Assembly: GCA_029573975.1 (NCBI GenBank)
Contig: JAKQBU010000198.1
Span: 1-8,618 of the forward strand
From: Planctomycetota bacterium
GTDB lineage: Bacteria; Planctomycetota; Phycisphaerae; Sedimentisphaerales; SM23-30
Direction of reading: 5' to 3'
DNA: 8,618 bases
The stretch's first letter is position 1. Each line of letters begins with the position of its first letter. Shown here one piece after another: positions 1-7,618 of the stretch. Made by a program: the position numbers and the translations under genes. The notes under the pieces are model-generated. The model saw nothing but the letters and a program-made list of their open reading frames with translations, did not search any database and was not told the origin of the DNA.

Positions 1-27
1 ATTTTATTTTAACAGCCGTTACGGCGC

Positions 28-33
28 AAGGAG
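28..33 (+). promoter_or_regulatory. Ribosome binding site of the PEP-CTERM gene
   Basis: AAGGAG lies six bases before the ATG at 40, a near-consensus Shine-Dalgarno sequence that fixes the start. A small GCCG/CGGC inverted repeat (15-25) sits just upstream. The few bases before it are AT-rich, but no convincing -35/-10 pair can be called this close to the window edge. Confidence 0.8.
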
Positions 34-39
34 AGTATT

Positions 40-795
40 ATGAAAAATGGAAAAAGTAAAATTGTTTTAGCTGGGATGCTTATTTTGGCTGTGGCTGGAA
101 TTTCGCAGGCCATTGTGATTCATTCCGAAAATCCCCTCCCGGGAGAGGTTATTCCCGCCGTTAGCGATTACCAGACCACCGGCTCGGAAATGGCCGGCAT
201 GTCGGTAACCGTGTTTTTCACGGCGGCCCCTCCCGAAACCGTCCTCTGGGCAACCACGGGCGTGGATTCCGGCGCCGCTACAGGTGTAGGGGGTGACTGG
301 TCGCTGTCCGAGTCCGGCGATACCTTCGGCAATCCCTGGACCCTCATCTATCAGGGCGGCAAGGGCTTGCTGAGCGGTTTTCGTCTGGATGGGTTTGCGG
401 CTCCGGACGCCGCTAATGTCGGGGTGATGTTTGACCGTACCTTCAACGGGAACTTCGGCACCCCGGATTCGTTTCGGGGAAGGGATTTTGAATATTTGGG
501 AGCCGAGCCGCCCTTTGATACCTTTGTCCGATATGAAAGCTTTGTGGCCGTCGGCGCGGCCCCCGCGGTCGGCGATGAATTTCGCTATTTGAATGTTGCC
601 TTCCTGTACCTGCCGGGCTTTGACGATGAGTTTACCACGATTCCACCCCAACCGGGCGGCCTGGATGGCGACAATCTCCGGACCTTCAGCTTTTTCCAGG
701 ATACCAACAATCCGATCGTACCCGAGCCGTTCACCCTGGTGCTTCTGGCGGGAGGCGCCGTTTTGACACTGCGCCGCCGAAAAGCAGCGTATTGA
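40..795 (+). CDS. PEP-CTERM sorting domain-containing exported protein
   Basis: This is a 251-residue secreted protein of unknown specific function. Residues 1-24 form a signal peptide: a lysine-rich N-terminus, a hydrophobic core at about 8-20, and a probable cleavage site after Ser-Gln-Ala. The middle is rich in Gly, Asp, Phe and Pro with no cysteine and no recognisable catalytic motif, consistent with a beta-rich extracellular domain. The C-terminus has the tripartite PEP-CTERM signal: Val-Pro-Glu-Pro at 227-230, a hydrophobic helix at about 231-243, then Arg-Arg-Arg-Lys at 245-248. In known systems this tail is recognised by an exosortase (EpsH/XrtA family), and substrates often belong to the exopolysaccharide or surface matrix. 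No exosortase gene is in the window. The start is supported by AAGGAG six bases upstream. The gene converges on the kai-type operon and is probably an independent transcription unit. Localisation is well supported; the role is unknown. Confidence 0.85.
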   Translation: MKNGKSKIVLAGMLILAVAGISQAIVIHSENPLPGEVIPAVSDYQTTGSEMAGMSVTVFFTAAPPETVLWATTGVDSGAATGVGGDWSLSESGDTFGNPWTLIYQGGKGLLSGFRLDGFAAPDAANVGVMFDRTFNGNFGTPDSFRGRDFEYLGAEPPFDTFVRYESFVAVGAAPAVGDEFRYLNVAFLYLPGFDDEFTTIPPQPGGLDGDNLRTFSFFQDTNNPIVPEPFTLVLLAGGAVLTLRRRKAAY

Positions 796-1103
796 GTTTT
801 CCGGGACGGAGAGGATGAGACGGATACCTGTAAGGTAAGCCGGAGCAGCAATCGGTCGCCGCGGCCAACGGAAAGGGCGGCGACCGATTTACAAAATCAG
901 GAAAATTCCCCAACCGTGAAACCTCATGCCACCAGCTTTACCAAAAGGATAACGCTGGAAAACCAGTCCCAACAAACCCCGATACAATATCGTATCAAGG
1001 CTTCCAACGCAACCTGTCCAACGTAGCCGGTGAGAGTCTGCCGAGTAATATAGCCCGACTTCATCGATATTTTTAGAGATAGGTGAACCACTACTCCAAG
1101 CAA
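796..1103. other. Convergent intergenic region
   Basis: These 308 bases separate the stop codons of two converging transcription units. Besides the 850-889 hairpin, they hold a 16-base near-palindrome at 981-996 (GATAC and GTATC arms around an ATAT core, with one mismatched pair). No T-tract-associated hairpin was found directly after the response-regulator stop, so the end of the minus-strand operon is not defined by an obvious intrinsic terminator. The only open frame of note is a 46-codon minus-strand frame (924-1064) that lacks a ribosome binding site and is not called. Confidence 0.6.
850..889 (+). terminator. Probable transcription terminator hairpin after the PEP-CTERM gene
   Basis: A perfect 13-bp inverted repeat (850-862 with 877-889), mostly G+C with AATC/GATT at its base, encloses a 14-base loop. 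It lies 55 bases after the stop codon at 795. The 3' flank on the + strand is only ATTTACAAAAT, so the U-tract is weak. A Rho-independent terminator is plausible but imperfect. On the minus strand no T-run follows, so it is a poorer terminator for the opposing operon, although the stem could still act as a bidirectional barrier or protect an mRNA 3' end. Confidence 0.55.
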
Positions 1104-1751
1104 TCAGGGTTCCGGTGCGGTCAGGCCTTCCTGGATGGCATACTTGGTTAGTTGGGCGATATTGTCCATCTTCAGTTTTTCCATGATGTTGGTGCGATGG
1201 ACTTCGACCGTCTTGGGGCTGATCCCCAGCCGCTGGCCGACCTGCTTGGTCGTATGGCCTTCCACCAAAAGCTGCAAGACTTCCCGCTCCCGGGCCGACA
1301 AGATCGAAAAGGCGGATTCCTGGTCGGGTTTGGTCAGATAGTCTTTGATAATCGTATCCCCAATCGAGGGGCTGATGTACTTTTTGCCATTTACCACAAT
1401 CCGGATTGCCTCCACCAGTTCATCAAAGGGACAATCCTTCAGCAGATAGCCGCAGGCTCCTGCTTTGAACATCTCCCGGACGTATTTGTCACTGGAATGC
1501 ATGGAAAGGCCGATCACTTTGATTTTCGGATGAGCGGCCGTAATCCGCCGTGTCGCCTCGATTCCGTTCAGATCCGGCATGGATATATCCATCACCACCA
1601 CATCCGGCGACAATTCCTCCACCAGCTTTACCAGAGAAAGTCCGTCCTGGGCCTGGCCTACTACTTCCAGGCCCTTTTCCTGCTGAAACGCCCGGCTTAA
1701 ACCGTGACGGACAATCGCATGATCATCCGCTAATACCACTTTGATATTCAT
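1104..1751 (-). CDS. NarL/FixJ-family response regulator (receiver + LuxR-type HTH)
   Basis: This 215-residue cytoplasmic transcription regulator has the usual NarL-family length. Residues 1-120 form the receiver: the acidic pair Asp9-Asp10, the phospho-acceptor Asp55 in the V-V-V-M-D segment, Ser83 at the switch Thr/Ser position, and Lys105 after G-Y-L-L. A linker of about 25 residues leads to a LuxR/GerE helix-turn-helix at about 150-210, with L-S-A-R-E-R-E-V-L followed by a recognition helix around T-V-E-V-H-R. It begins 10 bases after the histidine kinase stop. That kinase has the HisKA_3 type of transmitter, which usually pairs with NarL-type regulators, so they are very probably a cognate pair. 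The start is set by the family N-terminus; the upstream AGAAAGA is only a weak ribosome binding site, so translation may partly depend on ribosomes leaving the kinase gene. Unlike cyanobacterial RpaA, which is OmpR-type, this putative Kai output regulator belongs to another family. Its DNA targets are unknown. Confidence 0.93.
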   Translation of the reverse strand: MNIKVVLADDHAIVRHGLSRAFQQEKGLEVVGQAQDGLSLVKLVEELSPDVVVMDISMPDLNGIEATRRITAAHPKIKVIGLSMHSSDKYVREMFKAGACGYLLKDCPFDELVEAIRIVVNGKKYISPSIGDTIIKDYLTKPDQESAFSILSAREREVLQLLVEGHTTKQVGQRLGISPKTVEVHRTNIMEKLKMDNIAQLTKYAIQEGLTAPEP

Positions 1752-1761
1752 ATCTGTCTTT

Positions 1762-4700
1762 CTATAAAAGGTTTAGTTCCATTGCCAGAGGAACGGTTAA
1801 TAGGACTTTTACTCCCCGGCCGGGAGCCGATTCCATCTCTAATTTTCCGCCGATGTGATCCAGCCGCTCGCTGATGCTATACAGGCCGAATCCCTTATCT
1901 TGTTTCGTCAGAATCTCGGGAGCTGGCAACCCCAGGCCCTGCCCATTATCTTCCACCCGGATTTGCATCTGCTGCTCGCCGCAGCGCAGAGAAACCCTTA
2001 CCCGCGTGGCCTGGGCATGTTTGCTCACATTGACCAGCAATTCCCGCACCGCTCGATATAAAATAATCTTCATGGATTCGTCCAGCGGCGTTCTCAGGCC
2101 GTCACTTTCATAGGTACAGCTAATTTTTTTCTCAGCGGAAAACCGTTCGGTCAATTCCTCCAGGGCCTGCTCCAGACCCAGATCATACAGGATGCTGGGA
2201 CTCAGGTCGAAACTTAAGGTACGGGTTTGTTTGACGGCCAGGTCCAGTTGCCGGGTAACTTCCTGTACGGTCTGGCTGAAATGTTCCGGTAAAATCTTCT
2301 GGAGGCCTTTGAGTTCCCGGGCGGAAAAAGCCAGAATTTGCCCGATGGAATCATGCAGATCGACGGCGATTTGCCGCCGTTCCTTTTCTCCGACTTTTTC
2401 CAGTTCGGCGGCCAGACTGCGCAGTTTCCGCTGGCTCTCGCGTAGCTCTGCTTCATTTTTTTTCTGTTCCGTGACATCCTGAATGGTACCCCTCAGGCCC
2501 GGCTGCTGCACCGGGGACTGCTCATGATGTTCCGCCCGTACCTGCACGATCCGTTCCGTCTGATCCGCCAGCACAATCCGATGGTATAAAAGAAAGCCTT
2601 TCCGCTGATACCTGGCCTCCGCCATGGCCTGCCGGACCAGAACCCGGTCTTCCGGATGCGTTTGTTCCAGAATCATATCCAGAGTTAGCCTGGTTTCCTG
2701 TGGCGCCAGCCCGAAAATCCGATACACCTCGTCCGAACACCAGATTTCATCACTGGCCAGATCCCATTCCCAATTGCCCAGATGGGCAATGTGCTGGGCT
2801 TCACTTAACCGCATCTCACTTTGACGAATCAGTTGCTGCTGGTATTTTTGTTCGGTGATATCACGGAAAATCACCAGATCACCGGGAATCCCGCTCAGTT
2901 GAATCGGGGAAGCCGAAATCTCCGCCTCCACCAACGAACCGTCAAGGCATTTTACCTGTATTTCCCGGGGAGCAATTTTTTCGCGATGTTCGTATACGTT
3001 CTGCAGAATTTCGTTCAAGTATTCCATCGAAGCCGGTAGTACAAATTCCCGGATCGAAGTCCCCAGCACATGTTCCTCACCGGCGGCTTTCAGAATATTC
3101 AAGGCCGCCTGGTTAAAATAGGTAATTTTCTCCTGGCTGATCACAAAGACAGCTTCCGGCAGGAGTTCCACCAAATGCCGGTATTTTTCCTCGCTCTCCT
3201 GCAGGGCCAATTCCGCCTGTTTACGCTGGGTGACATCGCGGAGGGAAAACACCAGGTATTCCACTTCCCCGGTTTCATCCAGCAGCGGATTCAGATTCCA
3301 GTCCCAGTAGGTCACCCCCCATTCCGGATGGTCGGGGAAGGTAAACGGTTTGGCGGTTGCCTGATAAGGATCTCGGGTTTGCACCACTGTTTCAAAGATT
3401 TTCTGGTTCTCGGCATGAGGATAAAGATCAAAATGATTCTGTCCGGTAAATTCCGATATCTCACGCTGACAGCCCTGGGCGTAGGCCTCATTCACCCGGA
3501 CAAAATTGAACCTGCGGTCCAGAATCACCAACGGAGTCAGAGAATGCGAGAAGAAGGCATCGAGTATTTCCGATCTTTCCCGCAGTTGGTTTTCAACCTG
3601 TATCCGCTGTCTGACTTCATCCTGTAAAATTTTCACCATGCGGCCCAGCTCAGCCGTCCGCTCCCGGACCTTGGCCTGTAACTGATCATGGGATTGCTGC
3701 AACGCTTGTTCGGCCTTTCGCTGGGCGGTGATGTCCCGGCCGTAAATATTCATATAATTCATGCCGGCAATGGCCGTAAGTACCAGACTATAAGTATGGT
3801 CCCGGTGCCGGATTTCTTCTACCCGGTCCCTCCCGCTGCGGATTACCTCGGCCACCAATTGGCGCCAGGCATCCGGAACCGTTTGCCCCACTTGCCGCTG
3901 CCAATATTCCAAAACGATAGTTCCCGGTCCGTTGGCATACAATATTTCTCCCTGGCTGGAGATTCGTAAAACCGGATGCGGATTTTCGGAGGGAAATTTG
4001 GCCAAACTGGTTATTTCTTCTTCAAATTTCTTTATGGCGGTAATATCCTGCGTAATTCCGAAACCTGCCAGCGGACTGCCGGCGGTATCTAATTCCAGGA
4101 ACGCCCGTTCCCGAACCCACTTGATCTGTCCATGGACCAATAGCCGGTGTTCAATGTCATAGGGTTCCCCTTGCAGTGCGGCCAGCCATTTCTCATTCAC
4201 ATATACCCGGTCGTCCGGATGCACCGCCGACAAAAAGATCTCATAGTTTAAGGGTGTCTCTTTAGGGATTCCGAAGATGGTATAATTCTGGTCCGACCAG
4301 ATCAGTTCATTCTTCTGGACATTCAACCGCCAGTTTCCGATATTTCCCACCTCCTGGGCGCGGGCCAGATCGTTGCGGCTTTGCCGCAGTGCCTCCTCCG
4401 CCTGCTTGCGGGCGGTAACATCCGTGGCGACGCCCACCAGCCGCTCCAAGTTCCCGGCGGCATCGAAGCGGCCCTGGCCGGTTTCCTCCAGGATTACTTC
4501 GGTATGGTCCGTGCCGACCACCCGGTACTCCACCGCATACGTATCGGCAGCCGGAGTCAGTCCCTGTAACGTCTGCACAAACCTCTCGCGGTCATCGGGA
4601 TGAATCCCCTGGAAATAATGCTGGCCGGTATCATGGACGGCTTCCTCACCGCTCAGCTTCAAAACGGTTTCGCAGCTTTTGGAACGGATTACCTGATCGC

Positions 4701-5472
4701 TGGCCACCTCCCACTCGAAGGTAAAGGAGTTACTAACCCGCAGCGCCTGCTGCATCTGCTGCTCGCTGCGGCGCAGGGCCTCCTCGGCCCGTTGGCGCTC
4801 GTTAATTTCCGTTTGCAGGTCGATAATGAGCCGGTCCGCCTGCTGATGGGCGGCGATGGCATCTTCCATCAGGTTGAGGGCGGCGCGGCGGGAGTCGCGT
4901 AGCAGGACGGCGTTTTCTTCGAGGGCCCGCTGTTTTACGGAAAGGAGATGGATCGTTTCATTCGTGGCCTCCAGCTCGGTCAGGTCCATGGCGACCATGC
5001 AGAGATTATCGGAACCGGCCTGATGCAAAATATTGGTAGAAAGCTGAACGGGAACGGCGGTATTGTCGCCGGCGGTGAATACCAGATGTTTTTTCGACAG
5101 TCTGGTCCGGGCCGCGGCCAGCAGGTCAGCCAAATCTGGGTGAGATGATAATTGAACAAACTCTTCAATGGAATGTCCGAGAATTTCTTCCATGGGCCGG
5201 CGCAGCATTTGGCAGAAACGCTGGTTGCAGAATAAAATCCGGCCTTCGGCCGTGGCGGTCAGGCCTCCTTCGCTCATGGTCTCGACCAGGAGGCGATACA
5301 CCTGCTCTTCGCCGGTCAGGGTGAAAATCTGCTGGCCCTGGGGGCCATGGACCACGACGGCGTCCACCGCCCCTTCGGAAATGGCCTGGAGGGTATCTTC
5401 CGCCTCGGCCAGCCGCAGCCGAAGCTCCTGGTTTTCCCGGAGAAGCTGTTTTGTTGTTGGTTTGTGGTTCAT
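1762..5472 (-). CDS. Soluble multi-PAS sensor histidine kinase (HisKA_3 / HATPase_c)
   Basis: This 1236-residue kinase has no signal peptide or membrane segment, so it is cytoplasmic. An N-terminal coiled coil (about 7-30) leads into about seven PAS-type domains: roughly 58-168, 238-358, 366-484, 486-584 (short and divergent), 633-752, 760-876 and 884-1004. Several end in the usual D-[VI]-T-x-x-K/R-x-A-E linker, and helical spacers lie at about 170-235 and 586-632. The transmitter is HisKA_3 type: phospho-acceptor His1040 in D-L-H-D-S-I-G-Q, N-box Asn1148 in E-L-L-V-N-V-S-K-H-A, G1 box D-N-G-Q-G-L-G from Asp1175, and a late G-F-G-L-Y-S-I-S-E-R-L box. The frame stays open 67 codons further upstream to 5673, but that stretch is the second kaiB in another frame. 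The ATG at 5472 shares its A with the kaiB stop (TGATG), has AAGAG upstream, and starts the family-like N-terminus. It likely phosphorylates the regulator that follows. Ligands are unknown. Confidence 0.92.
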   Translation of the reverse strand: MNHKPTTKQLLRENQELRLRLAEAEDTLQAISEGAVDAVVVHGPQGQQIFTLTGEEQVYRLLVETMSEGGLTATAEGRILFCNQRFCQMLRRPMEEILGHSIEEFVQLSSHPDLADLLAAARTRLSKKHLVFTAGDNTAVPVQLSTNILHQAGSDNLCMVAMDLTELEATNETIHLLSVKQRALEENAVLLRDSRRAALNLMEDAIAAHQQADRLIIDLQTEINERQRAEEALRRSEQQMQQALRVSNSFTFEWEVASDQVIRSKSCETVLKLSGEEAVHDTGQHYFQGIHPDDRERFVQTLQGLTPAADTYAVEYRVVGTDHTEVILEETGQGRFDAAGNLERLVGVATDVTARKQAEEALRQSRNDLARAQEVGNIGNWRLNVQKNELIWSDQNYTIFGIPKETPLNYEIFLSAVHPDDRVYVNEKWLAALQGEPYDIEHRLLVHGQIKWVRERAFLELDTAGSPLAGFGITQDITAIKKFEEEITSLAKFPSENPHPVLRISSQGEILYANGPGTIVLEYWQRQVGQTVPDAWRQLVAEVIRSGRDRVEEIRHRDHTYSLVLTAIAGMNYMNIYGRDITAQRKAEQALQQSHDQLQAKVRERTAELGRMVKILQDEVRQRIQVENQLRERSEILDAFFSHSLTPLVILDRRFNFVRVNEAYAQGCQREISEFTGQNHFDLYPHAENQKIFETVVQTRDPYQATAKPFTFPDHPEWGVTYWDWNLNPLLDETGEVEYLVFSLRDVTQRKQAELALQESEEKYRHLVELLPEAVFVISQEKITYFNQAALNILKAAGEEHVLGTSIREFVLPASMEYLNEILQNVYEHREKIAPREIQVKCLDGSLVEAEISASPIQLSGIPGDLVIFRDITEQKYQQQLIRQSEMRLSEAQHIAHLGNWEWDLASDEIWCSDEVYRIFGLAPQETRLTLDMILEQTHPEDRVLVRQAMAEARYQRKGFLLYHRIVLADQTERIVQVRAEHHEQSPVQQPGLRGTIQDVTEQKKNEAELRESQRKLRSLAAELEKVGEKERRQIAVDLHDSIGQILAFSARELKGLQKILPEHFSQTVQEVTRQLDLAVKQTRTLSFDLSPSILYDLGLEQALEELTERFSAEKKISCTYESDGLRTPLDESMKIILYRAVRELLVNVSKHAQATRVRVSLRCGEQQMQIRVEDNGQGLGLPAPEILTKQDKGFGLYSISERLDHIGGKLEMESAPGRGVKVLLTVPLAMELNLL

Positions 5473-5816
5473 CACTCTTTTTTCGGTTGCAGGTCCAGCC
5501 CCACCAGTATTTTCTCCTTGTTGGCCAGGTTCCCGATGAATCGGCGCAAGGGCTGGGGAAGTTTTTTGATCAGGGTCGGAGCAGCGATAATCTGTTCGCC
5601 GCTGGCCAGGCCGGGCCGCTGATAGATGTCGATGATCTGAAGGTCGTAGCGGTCTTTGAGATGTTCTTCGCAAATCTGCGTAATGTTTTTAATCGCTTCC
5701 GAGGATTGGGGAGTCATACCCGCTACATACAGCCGCAGCACATATTTCTGATCGGCAGAGATTGCCGATTCGTCAAATACATCGCCGGAAATGGGGTCGG
5801 TATTTTTTTCTTTCAT
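5472..5816 (-). CDS. KaiB-like protein, kinase-proximal copy
   Basis: This 114-residue KaiB homologue has a thioredoxin-like fold. After a variable acidic extension of about 23 residues comes the KaiB core: Y-V-L-R-L-Y-V-A-G-M-T-P (25-36), I-I-D-I-Y at about 61-65, the cis-proline segment A-A-P-T-L (Pro80), and the C-terminal half G-N-L-A...I-L-V-G-L-D-L (95-109), the region that refolds in cyanobacterial KaiB when it binds the KaiC CI ring. No Cys-x-x-Cys redox motif is present. It ends soon after the core and lacks the longer acidic tail of cyanobacterial KaiB. The start is supported by AAGGAGAG at 5821-5828. Its TGA overlaps the ATG of the histidine kinase by one base. It is clearly more divergent from cyanobacterial KaiB than the neighbouring copy (GNLA instead of GDLS, for example). 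By position it could be the KaiB-like element serving the kinase, as the N-terminal domain does in SasA; that is inference. Confidence 0.9.
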   Translation of the reverse strand: MKEKNTDPISGDVFDESAISADQKYVLRLYVAGMTPQSSEAIKNITQICEEHLKDRYDLQIIDIYQRPGLASGEQIIAAPTLIKKLPQPLRRFIGNLANKEKILVGLDLQPKKE

Positions 5817-5820
5817 AAAA

Positions 5821-5828
5821 CTCTCCTT
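5821..5828 (-). promoter_or_regulatory. Ribosome binding site of the kinase-proximal kaiB
   Basis: On the minus strand AAGGAGAG lies just before the ATG at 5816, with the AGGAG core six bases away. It sits in the 19-base gap after the previous kaiB stop at 5836. It is a strong site, so this kaiB can initiate independently. Confidence 0.75.
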
Positions 5829-5835
5829 CTATGGG

Positions 5836-6174
5836 TTATACCGGAACGGGTCGTTCGCGCAGGTTAAGTCCCACCAGGACCCGTTCGGTATTGGAAAGAT
5901 CGCCGATGATTTTTCGCACCGGCTCCGGCAGTTTTCGCACCAGGGTCGGCACGGCCACGATCTGGTCGCCGGCGGCCACTTGGGGATGCTTTAATAAATC
6001 AATAATTTCAATATGATATTCTCCGGCCAGATGCTCCTGGCAAATCTTTTTAAGATTGGCCAGGGCGGTGATCGACCGGGGCGTTTGTCCCGCCACGTAC
6101 AGACGCAATTCCCACAGCGTTTTACCCGCCTTGCGGGTTTTGGGAGGACTCTGGTTGTTATTTGGGGTTTCCAT
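5836..6174 (-). CDS. kaiB: KaiB-like protein, KaiC-proximal copy
   Basis: This 112-residue KaiB homologue is close to the classical family. After a polar, basic extension of about 20 residues it reads [12 protein letters not shown] (21-32), I-I-D-L-L-K-H-P at about 57-64, the cis-proline segment V-P-T-L (Pro76), then [10 protein letters not shown] (85-94) and V-L-V-G-L-N-L, nearly matching cyanobacterial KaiB through the fold-switching C-terminal half. In known systems KaiB binds the CI ring of phosphorylated KaiC. The frame is open to 6228, but the ATG at 6174 is chosen because AAAGGAG lies six bases upstream and the extra 18 residues would be coded wholly inside kaiC. With this start it overlaps the 3' end of kaiC by 17 bases, which suggests translational coupling and near-stoichiometric expression. 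It follows kaiC directly, whereas cyanobacterial kaiB precedes kaiC. Confidence 0.93.
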   Translation of the reverse strand: METPNNNQSPPKTRKAGKTLWELRLYVAGQTPRSITALANLKKICQEHLAGEYHIEIIDLLKHPQVAAGDQIVAVPTLVRKLPEPVRKIIGDLSNTERVLVGLNLRERPVPV

Positions 6175-7618
6175 CAGGAACTCCTTTCCCGGTAAATGGT
6201 TTTGCGGAGGGCAGCAGCTCGATGCCATGATTGGTCAGGAAAAACTGCCGCACCTGGCTGGAATGGGCCATGCCGCGGGATTTCAGGATATACAACAGGC
6301 GGTTTCGGTCTCCGTTGACTTCCAGTTGCCGCAGCAAAAGCCAGGTGTCAATCAGCGAGGAAATTCCGACCTCACTCTGTTCGACAGCGCTGCCGGCGCT
6401 GGTCAGGCTGGTAAAAACCGTGGTAATCTGGTTGGTCTTCAAAAAGTCGATGATCCGCGTCATCATCGCCTTGATTTCGGCGGTTTCGCCGATGCTGGCC
6501 AGGTTGGTGATGGGGTCCATCACGACGGTGTCCGGCTGAAAGTCTTCCACTAATTTATGGACATGGACCAGGTGGGATTCCAGTCCGAAGACGGTCGGGC
6601 GGACCGATTGAAACCTCAGCAGTCCCTTTTTCACCCATTTGCCCAGATCGAAGCCGATGGAACCCATATTGCGAACGATCTGGTCGGGCGACTCCTCGAA
6701 GGAGAAATACAGGCATTTTTCGCCCTGGCGGCAAACGTGATCGGCAAAGGCGACTGCCATGCTGCTCTTGCCGGTGCCGGCCGAACCGCTGAGCAGGATA
6801 CTGCTGCCGCGAAAAAATCCTTTGCCGCCGAACATGGCGTCCAGGTCGGCAATGCCGGTGGAGATCCGGCGGGTGCTGACCGGATAGGAAAGGCCCAGGG
6901 AACTGATCGGCAATACCGACAAGCCGTTTTCATCGATCATCGTCGGGTATTCATTGGTGCCATGTTGGGAACCGCGATACTTAACGATGCGTAAACGCCG
7001 GGTGGCCACCTGGTTGATCACGCGATGGTCGAGGAAGAGAACGCAGTCGCTGACGTATTCTTCCATCCCGTGGCGGGTCAGATGTCCATCCCCCTGTTCC
7101 CCGGTGATGATGGCCGTGATCCCTTTGGTCTTCAGCCAGCGGAAGAGCCGCCGTAACTCGGCCCGCAATATGGCCTCGTTGGGCAATCCCCCGAAGAGGG
7201 CCTCGACGGAATCCAGCACGACCCGCCTGGCCCCGATCGCGTCAATCATGCAGCCCAGGCGGACGAAAAGGCCTTCGAGATCGTATTCGCCGGTTTCTTC
7301 GATTTCGCTGCGTTCGATATGGACGTAATCGACGGCCATCTTCTTCTGCCGGATCAGTTCTTTTACATCCATGCCCAGGGAGGCCACATTGACGGCCAGT
7401 TCCTCGGCATTTTCCTCGAAGGCCATGAAAACGCCCGGTTCCTGAAACTGGGTAATCCCGCGCACGATGAATTCCATGGCCAGCAAGGTTTTGCCGCAGC
7501 CGGCCGCGCCGCAGATCAAGGTCGGCCGCCCCCGCGGCAACCCGCCCTCAGTGATTTCATCCAGGCCCTGGATTCCGGTCGGGCATTTTTTAAGCGATTC
7601 GGTTTTCATTTTTTTCAT
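6158..7618 (-). CDS. kaiC: KaiC-family double RecA-like ATPase
   Basis: This 486-residue cytoplasmic KaiC homologue has both RecA-like lobes. CI: Walker A G-A-A-G-C-G-K-T (37-44), catalytic Glu68-Glu69, Walker B at about 133-138 (V-V-L-D-S-V). CII: Walker A G-S-A-G-T-G-K-S (278-285), Glu308-Glu309, Walker B at about 365-370. Aligning by eye to Synechococcus KaiC places Ser420-Ser421 at the phosphosites Ser431-Thr432, and Ser415/Glu416 at Thr426/Asp427, so autophosphorylation is possible with a Ser-Ser pair. The CI segment E-Y-D-L-E-G-L, near where KaiB binds, is conserved. The tail after H-G-I-E-L-L is about 20 residues, much shorter than in cyanobacteria (519 residues overall), so the KaiA-binding A-loop region is probably missing. 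The frame opens with TTG at 7642, but the ATG at 7618 is preferred: GAAGA is five bases upstream and the family N-terminus starts soon after. ATG 7609 is an alternative. It overlaps the upstream sensor gene by 29 bases. A timer, hourglass or stress-switch role is possible. Confidence 0.93.
   Translation of the reverse strand: MKKMKTESLKKCPTGIQGLDEITEGGLPRGRPTLICGAAGCGKTLLAMEFIVRGITQFQEPGVFMAFEENAEELAVNVASLGMDVKELIRQKKMAVDYVHIERSEIEETGEYDLEGLFVRLGCMIDAIGARRVVLDSVEALFGGLPNEAILRAELRRLFRWLKTKGITAIITGEQGDGHLTRHGMEEYVSDCVLFLDHRVINQVATRRLRIVKYRGSQHGTNEYPTMIDENGLSVLPISSLGLSYPVSTRRISTGIADLDAMFGGKGFFRGSSILLSGSAGTGKSSMAVAFADHVCRQGEKCLYFSFEESPDQIVRNMGSIGFDLGKWVKKGLLRFQSVRPTVFGLESHLVHVHKLVEDFQPDTVVMDPITNLASIGETAEIKAMMTRIIDFLKTNQITTVFTSLTSAGSAVEQSEVGISSLIDTWLLLRQLEVNGDRNRLLYILKSRGMAHSSQVRQFFLTNHGIELLPSAKPFTGKGVPDGNPK
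6181..6187 (-). promoter_or_regulatory. Ribosome binding site deciding the start of the KaiC-proximal kaiB
   Basis: AAAGGAG on the minus strand lies inside the end of kaiC, with a six-base spacer to the ATG at 6174. It argues for that start rather than the longer frame that opens at 6228. Confidence 0.75.

Noticed and set aside
67..651. A 194-codon minus-strand open frame opposite the PEP-CTERM gene.
   Set aside because: The + strand gene has a signal peptide, a sorting tail and a strong ribosome binding site; the opposite frame has none of these.
929..943. A 15-base exact direct repeat shared with 1619-1633 inside the response regulator gene.
   Set aside because: The flanking sequence on both sides does not align, so it is not a decayed gene copy. 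A single 15-base match is unusual but possible by chance in a window this size.
924..1064. A 46-codon minus-strand frame in the convergent intergenic region with a hydrophobic C-terminal half.
   Set aside because: It has no ribosome binding site, shows no recognisable similarity, and is short enough to be chance. It could be a small membrane peptide only if conserved in relatives.
1762..5472. Repeated PAS linker sequences considered as a DNA repeat array.
   Set aside because: The similarity is at the protein level (D-[VI]-T-x-x-K/R-x-A-E linkers between PAS domains) and spaced by domain length, not a nucleotide repeat or CRISPR array.
5473..5673. A 67-codon N-terminal extension of the histidine kinase.
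   Set aside because: The extension is the second kaiB read in a different frame. Its composition is unlike a kinase N-terminus, and the ATG at 5472 is well placed.
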